8,034 nt of DNA from assembly GCA_947623765.1 (NCBI GenBank), contig CANQIG010000079.1, positions 1 to 8,034 on the forward strand, read 5' to 3'. Positions 5,661 through 8,034 of the stretch are shown here, one piece after another. The DNA is from an uncultured Clostridia bacterium (GTDB lineage: Bacteria > Bacillota > Clostridia > Oscillospirales > Acutalibacteraceae). A program made the position numbers and the translations under genes. The notes beneath the pieces are model-generated. The model was not told the origin of the DNA. It saw only the letters and a list, made by a program, of their open reading frames with translations, and searched no databases. Numbering within the stretch: the first letter of the stretch is position 1; each line of letters begins with the position of its first letter.

Positions 5661-5795
5661 GCAACTCTAGCGGCAAGCGTCGAGCGCAGCGAGAAAGGCA
5701 GCTTGCGCGCTTCGCCATCTCTAAAACCCACAGGAAATCGTGAATTGCCCATTTCCGAACAACATGGCGAGCAGTGCAAGCGGTAACCCGTTCTA
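5661..5795. other. Intergenic segment without a supported gene
   Basis: This lies between the reductase terminator and the hairpin cluster beside the fructokinase gene. GCAAGC (5673-5678) and GCTTGC (5701-5706) form an inverted repeat around a purine-rich, CGAGCGCAGCGAG-containing centre. A 71-codon minus-strand frame crosses it (5564-5779), but it runs through the strong terminator, lacks a convincing ribosome binding site and has no recognisable domain, so I do not call it a gene. The texture resembles a degenerate dispersed intergenic repeat, which cannot be confirmed from one window. Confidence 0.4.
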
Positions 5796-5830
5796 TGCGG
5801 CTATGCCCGCAGCAAGCCCTTTTAGGGCTT
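5796..5830. repeat. Two adjacent small hairpins in the intergenic region
   Basis: TGCGG-CTATGC-CCGCA (5796-5811) and AAGCCC-TTTTA-GGGCTT (5814-5830) lie 2 nt apart. With the two terminator hairpins at 5840-5877 they make four successive stem-loops in 82 nt, downstream of the fructokinase stop. Confidence 0.5.
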
Positions 5831-5839
5831 ACACGAAAC

Positions 5840-5877
5840 CGCCGGCTTCGCCGGTGCTCCTGACTCAAATCAGGAGC
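5840..5877 (-). terminator. Tandem hairpins at the 3' end of the mannosidase-fructokinase transcript
   Basis: On the minus strand the first stem is GCTCCTGA / TCAGGAGC (5870-5877 with 5856-5863; 8 bp, 6-nt loop), and it contains the fructokinase stop codon (5865-5867) in its loop. It is followed directly by CACCGGC-GAA-GCCGGCG (5840-5856, one wobble) and then GTTTCGTG. The T-run is poor, so this may be a weak terminator or an RNA 3'-end stabiliser rather than a classical intrinsic terminator. Confidence 0.6.
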
Positions 5878-6836
5878 TTCGGCGTCTCCCTTCGGCAGCG
5901 CTCGATCTCCTCCCGCGTCGGCAGCGCGGGGATCGCGCCCTTCTTCGTCGCGCAGACCGACCCCGCCGCGTTCGCGAAGTCCGCCGCCTCGCAGAACTCC
6001 TCCGCCGAGATCTGCCCGACGGGCTTCCCGAGCCGGATCAGCTCCGCGAGGAACGCCCCGAAGAAGCTGTCCCCGGAGCCGGTCGTGTCCACGACCTTCG
6101 TGTCGTACGTGGGCAGCTCGAAGACCCCATCCGAAAGGCACAGCGCGCAGCCCTTCGGCCCGCGCGTCACGACCGCCGCCTGCACGCCGAGCTCGAGCAG
6201 CGCCTTCGCGCCCGCTTCGATGTCCGTGCAGCCCGTCAGCATCCCGAGCTCCTCGTCGGAGGCCTTCACCACATCCGCGAGCGGCAGGAGGCTCTGCATC
6301 GCGGCGATCCCGGCCCCCTTCTCCTTCCAGAGCGGCGCGCGCCAGTTCGGATCGTACGCCGTGAGCACGCCGTTCGCCCGCGCGTAGCGCACCAGCGCCG
6401 GGACCGCGCTGCGCCCCGGCTCCGCCGTAAGGAGCAGAGAGCCGAAGCAGAGCACCTTCGCCTGCTCGAGCGCGTCTTTGTCCACCTCGTCGAAGGTGAT
6501 CTGCGTGTCCGCGCCGGGGTCGCGGTAAAAGCTGAAATCCCGGTCGCCCGTCTCGGAGAGCTGCACGAACGCCAGCGAGGTCGAAGCCTCCTTCGAGAAA
6601 AAGAGATTCGCCGTGTCGACGCCCTCCCGGTCAAGGACCCCCTTCAGGAAATGGCCGAACATATCGTCGCCCACCTTCCCGAGGAAGCCCGCCTGCACGC
6701 CGAGCCGCGCGGCCTGCACCGCGACGTTCGCCGGCGCGCCGCCGGGGTTCTGTTCAAAGATCGGGATGCCCGCCGCCGTCTTCCCGGCGGGCGTAAAGTC
6801 GATCAGCAGTTCGCCGAGCGAAAGAAATTCCGTCAT
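5865..6836 (-). CDS. PfkB-family carbohydrate kinase, probable fructokinase
   Basis: A 323-aa cytoplasmic ribokinase-fold kinase, probably ATP + D-fructose to fructose 6-phosphate. Substrate-side motifs are NPGGAPANVAVQAARLG (30-46) and FYRDPGAD (103-110); DPNWRAPLW (162-170) is characteristic of ScrK-like fructokinases. The ATP and catalytic motif is DTTGSGDSFFGA (250-261) with the likely catalytic base D256. The start ATG at 6836 is preceded by GAGGTGA (6841-6847), which overlaps the stop codon of the mannosidase gene, so translation of the two is probably coupled. Its stop codon lies in a hairpin loop. Other PfkB substrates (2-keto-3-deoxygluconate, ribose and other sugars) remain possible, but the motifs favour fructose. 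In context it may handle fructose formed from released mannose, which would need a mannose isomerase from elsewhere. Confidence 0.92.
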   Translation of the reverse strand: MTEFLSLGELLIDFTPAGKTAAGIPIFEQNPGGAPANVAVQAARLGVQAGFLGKVGDDMFGHFLKGVLDREGVDTANLFFSKEASTSLAFVQLSETGDRDFSFYRDPGADTQITFDEVDKDALEQAKVLCFGSLLLTAEPGRSAVPALVRYARANGVLTAYDPNWRAPLWKEKGAGIAAMQSLLPLADVVKASDEELGMLTGCTDIEAGAKALLELGVQAAVVTRGPKGCALCLSDGVFELPTYDTKVVDTTGSGDSFFGAFLAELIRLGKPVGQISAEEFCEAADFANAAGSVCATKKGAIPALPTREEIERCRRETPKLLI

Positions 6837-6840
6837 AATC

Positions 6841-6847
6841 TCACCTC
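6841..6847 (-). promoter_or_regulatory. Fructokinase ribosome binding site overlapping the upstream stop codon
   Basis: GAGGTGA shares bases with the TGA (6846-6848) of the mannosidase gene and lies 4 nt before the ATG at 6836. This suits ribosome re-initiation and coupled synthesis of the two proteins. Confidence 0.8.
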
Positions 6848-8034
6848 AAACGATGTTGTCGCGCACACACCGCAGCACGAACTCGCTGAACAGCGAGTTC
6901 GACCACGCGAACCACGGGCGCGTGAATTTCTCCGGGTCGTCCTTGTGGAAGCCCTCGTGCATGAAGCCGGTCCCCGCGTCAGTGTTTTCCAGCATATCGA
7001 GCACCGCGCGGCATTCGTCCGGGTCCACGCTCGTCAGGCCCTGCATCGAGAGCGCGATGTGCCAGATGAATTCCGGCGGCGTGTGCGGGCTGCCGACGCC
7101 CTTCGCGGCGCTGCCCGCAAAGTAATACGGGTTCGCGCCGCTCAAGACGAACCGCCGCGTGTTTTGATATACGGGGTCGTCCGCGCCGCAGTACCCGAGG
7201 TACGGGATAGAGAGCAGGCTCGGGACGTTCGCGTCGTCCATCAGGACGTAATTCCCGAGGCCGTCCGTCTCGTAGGCGTAGATCTTCCCGAACTCCGGGT
7301 GCTCGACCGTGCCGTACCGCTCGATCCCCTCGCGGATCTCCCCGGCGAGCGCCTCCGCCCGCGCGGCGAGCGCTTCGTCCCCGAGGACCTCCCGCGCGAT
7401 CTCCGCGGTGTACCCGAGCGTCACAACGGCGAACATATTCGCCGGGACCAGATACCCATAGGTACACGCGTCGTCGCTCGGCCGAAAGCCCGACCACGTC
7501 ATCCCGGTCCGCCCGACCGGCGCGCCGAACCCGTCATGCGAGAGCGTGTCGTGCGGCGGGCAGTTTTGCCGCCGGAAAAAGTATTTGGAGCCGCTGTGGT
7601 CCTGCTCGAGCGTGAAGACCGCGAGGATCTTCTCCACCGCTTCCCTGTACACCGCGTCAAAAAAGCCGGTCCTGCCCGTCTCCTTCCAGAACAGGTACGC
7701 CAGCAGCATCGGGCTGCAGAGCGAATCCACCTCGTATTTCCGCTCCCACACCCATGGGGAATCAAAATCCGTCGCGTCGCCCTCGCCGGTGAAAAAGCCC
7801 TCCGGCGCGACGCCGCGGTACTTCTCCGCCGCAAAGCGCGGCCAGTTCATCCCGTTTGCAGTCTCGTTGAACGCGTTCGCATAGGGGTCGACCGTGACGC
7901 AGAACATCTGCCGCCGGATCAGCCCCTCGATCACGTCCGCCACGTCTCCGTCTTCCCTTGCGAGCGGCAGATAGTGCCGGACCTGCGCCGTCGAATCCCG
8001 CAGCCACATCGCCGGGATGTCCCCGGTGATGACG
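6846..8034 (-). CDS. GH125 exo-alpha-1,6-mannosidase (N-terminus beyond right edge)
   Basis: Glycoside hydrolase family 125: metal-independent, inverting enzymes that remove non-reducing alpha-1,6-linked mannose from N-glycan or mannan fragments. The visible 395 residues include the family opening GDIPAMWLRDS at the right edge. The Met codon at 8009 is inside this motif and is not the true start; roughly 30-40 residues are missing. Numbering from that Met: DPYANAFNE at 41-49, WERKYEVDSL at 88-97, SGFRPSDDACTYGY at 173-186 (D179/D180, candidate general acid), MDDANVPSLLSIPYLGY at 257-273 and GFMHEGFHKDDP at 348-359 (E352, candidate catalytic base), then WFAWSNSLFSE. Presence of a signal peptide cannot be judged, so cytoplasmic or exported location is open; GH125 proteins of Firmicutes are often cytoplasmic. 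It is 9 nt upstream of the fructokinase gene, evidently one transcript, with the promoter outside the window. Confidence 0.93.
   Translation of the reverse strand, partial: VITGDIPAMWLRDSTAQVRHYLPLAREDGDVADVIEGLIRRQMFCVTVDPYANAFNETANGMNWPRFAAEKYRGVAPEGFFTGEGDATDFDSPWVWERKYEVDSLCSPMLLAYLFWKETGRTGFFDAVYREAVEKILAVFTLEQDHSGSKYFFRRQNCPPHDTLSHDGFGAPVGRTGMTWSGFRPSDDACTYGYLVPANMFAVVTLGYTAEIAREVLGDEALAARAEALAGEIREGIERYGTVEHPEFGKIYAYETDGLGNYVLMDDANVPSLLSIPYLGYCGADDPVYQNTRRFVLSGANPYYFAGSAAKGVGSPHTPPEFIWHIALSMQGLTSVDPDECRAVLDMLENTDAGTGFMHEGFHKDDPEKFTRPWFAWSNSLFSEFVLRCVRDNIV

Noticed and set aside
5564..5779. Short minus-strand frame between the reductase and fructokinase genes
   Set aside because: It runs through the reductase terminator into the reductase 3' end, has no good ribosome binding site and no recognisable domain; a repeat-derived frame is more likely.
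1..8034. tRNA/rRNA genes, CRISPR arrays, transposases, integrases or attachment sites
   Set aside because: No such signatures were found on either strand by reading.

Overview
This window looks like chromosomal DNA from a GC-rich member of the Bacillota, most likely an uncultured or gut-type clostridium (Oscillospiraceae/Ruminococcaceae-like). That placement is an inference. It rests on the clostridial flavour of GluRS, MnmA, the HD protein and the two-cluster aldo/keto reductase, on strong GGAGG-type ribosome binding sites, and on near-consensus sigma-70/sigma-A promoters in otherwise GC-rich DNA. The mannosidase suggests access to host or yeast mannoglycans.

Layout. Positions 1-3303 (minus strand) hold a tRNA block: mnmA (tRNA U34 2-thiolase), then gltX (GluRS) and the first 207 codons of glnS (GlnRS), which runs off the left edge. 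gltX and glnS have their own strong promoter at 2127-2155. mnmA is the last gene of an upstream run: a DUF2752-type small membrane protein (3924-4307), an HD-superfamily hydrolase (3300-3866) and mnmA, the last two overlapping by 4 nt. A near-consensus minus-strand promoter (4363-4391) drives that run.

The interval 4308-4433 separates the minus-strand run from a plus-strand aldo/keto reductase carrying two C-terminal 4Fe-4S cysteine motifs (4434-5576). A second good promoter, on the plus strand (4309-4337), lies to the left of the minus-strand promoter, so the two promoters face each other and their transcripts would overlap at the 5' ends. The reductase ends in a strong terminator (5627-5660). 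A noncoding stretch of about 200 nt with several hairpins follows (5661-5864).

Positions 5865-8034 (minus strand) hold a sugar pair: a GH125 exo-alpha-mannosidase, truncated at its N-terminus by the right window edge, and a PfkB-type fructokinase 9 nt downstream whose ribosome binding site overlaps the mannosidase stop codon. They could release mannose and phosphorylate a derived sugar such as fructose, but the intermediate isomerase is not in the window.

MnmA, GluRS and GlnRS act on overlapping tRNA sets (tRNA-Glu and tRNA-Gln), which gives the left half a coherent theme. I see no mobile element, CRISPR array, RNA gene or clearly novel multi-gene system. The points most worth checking are the facing promoters, the three-cysteine MnmA active site and the hairpin-rich intergenic segment.
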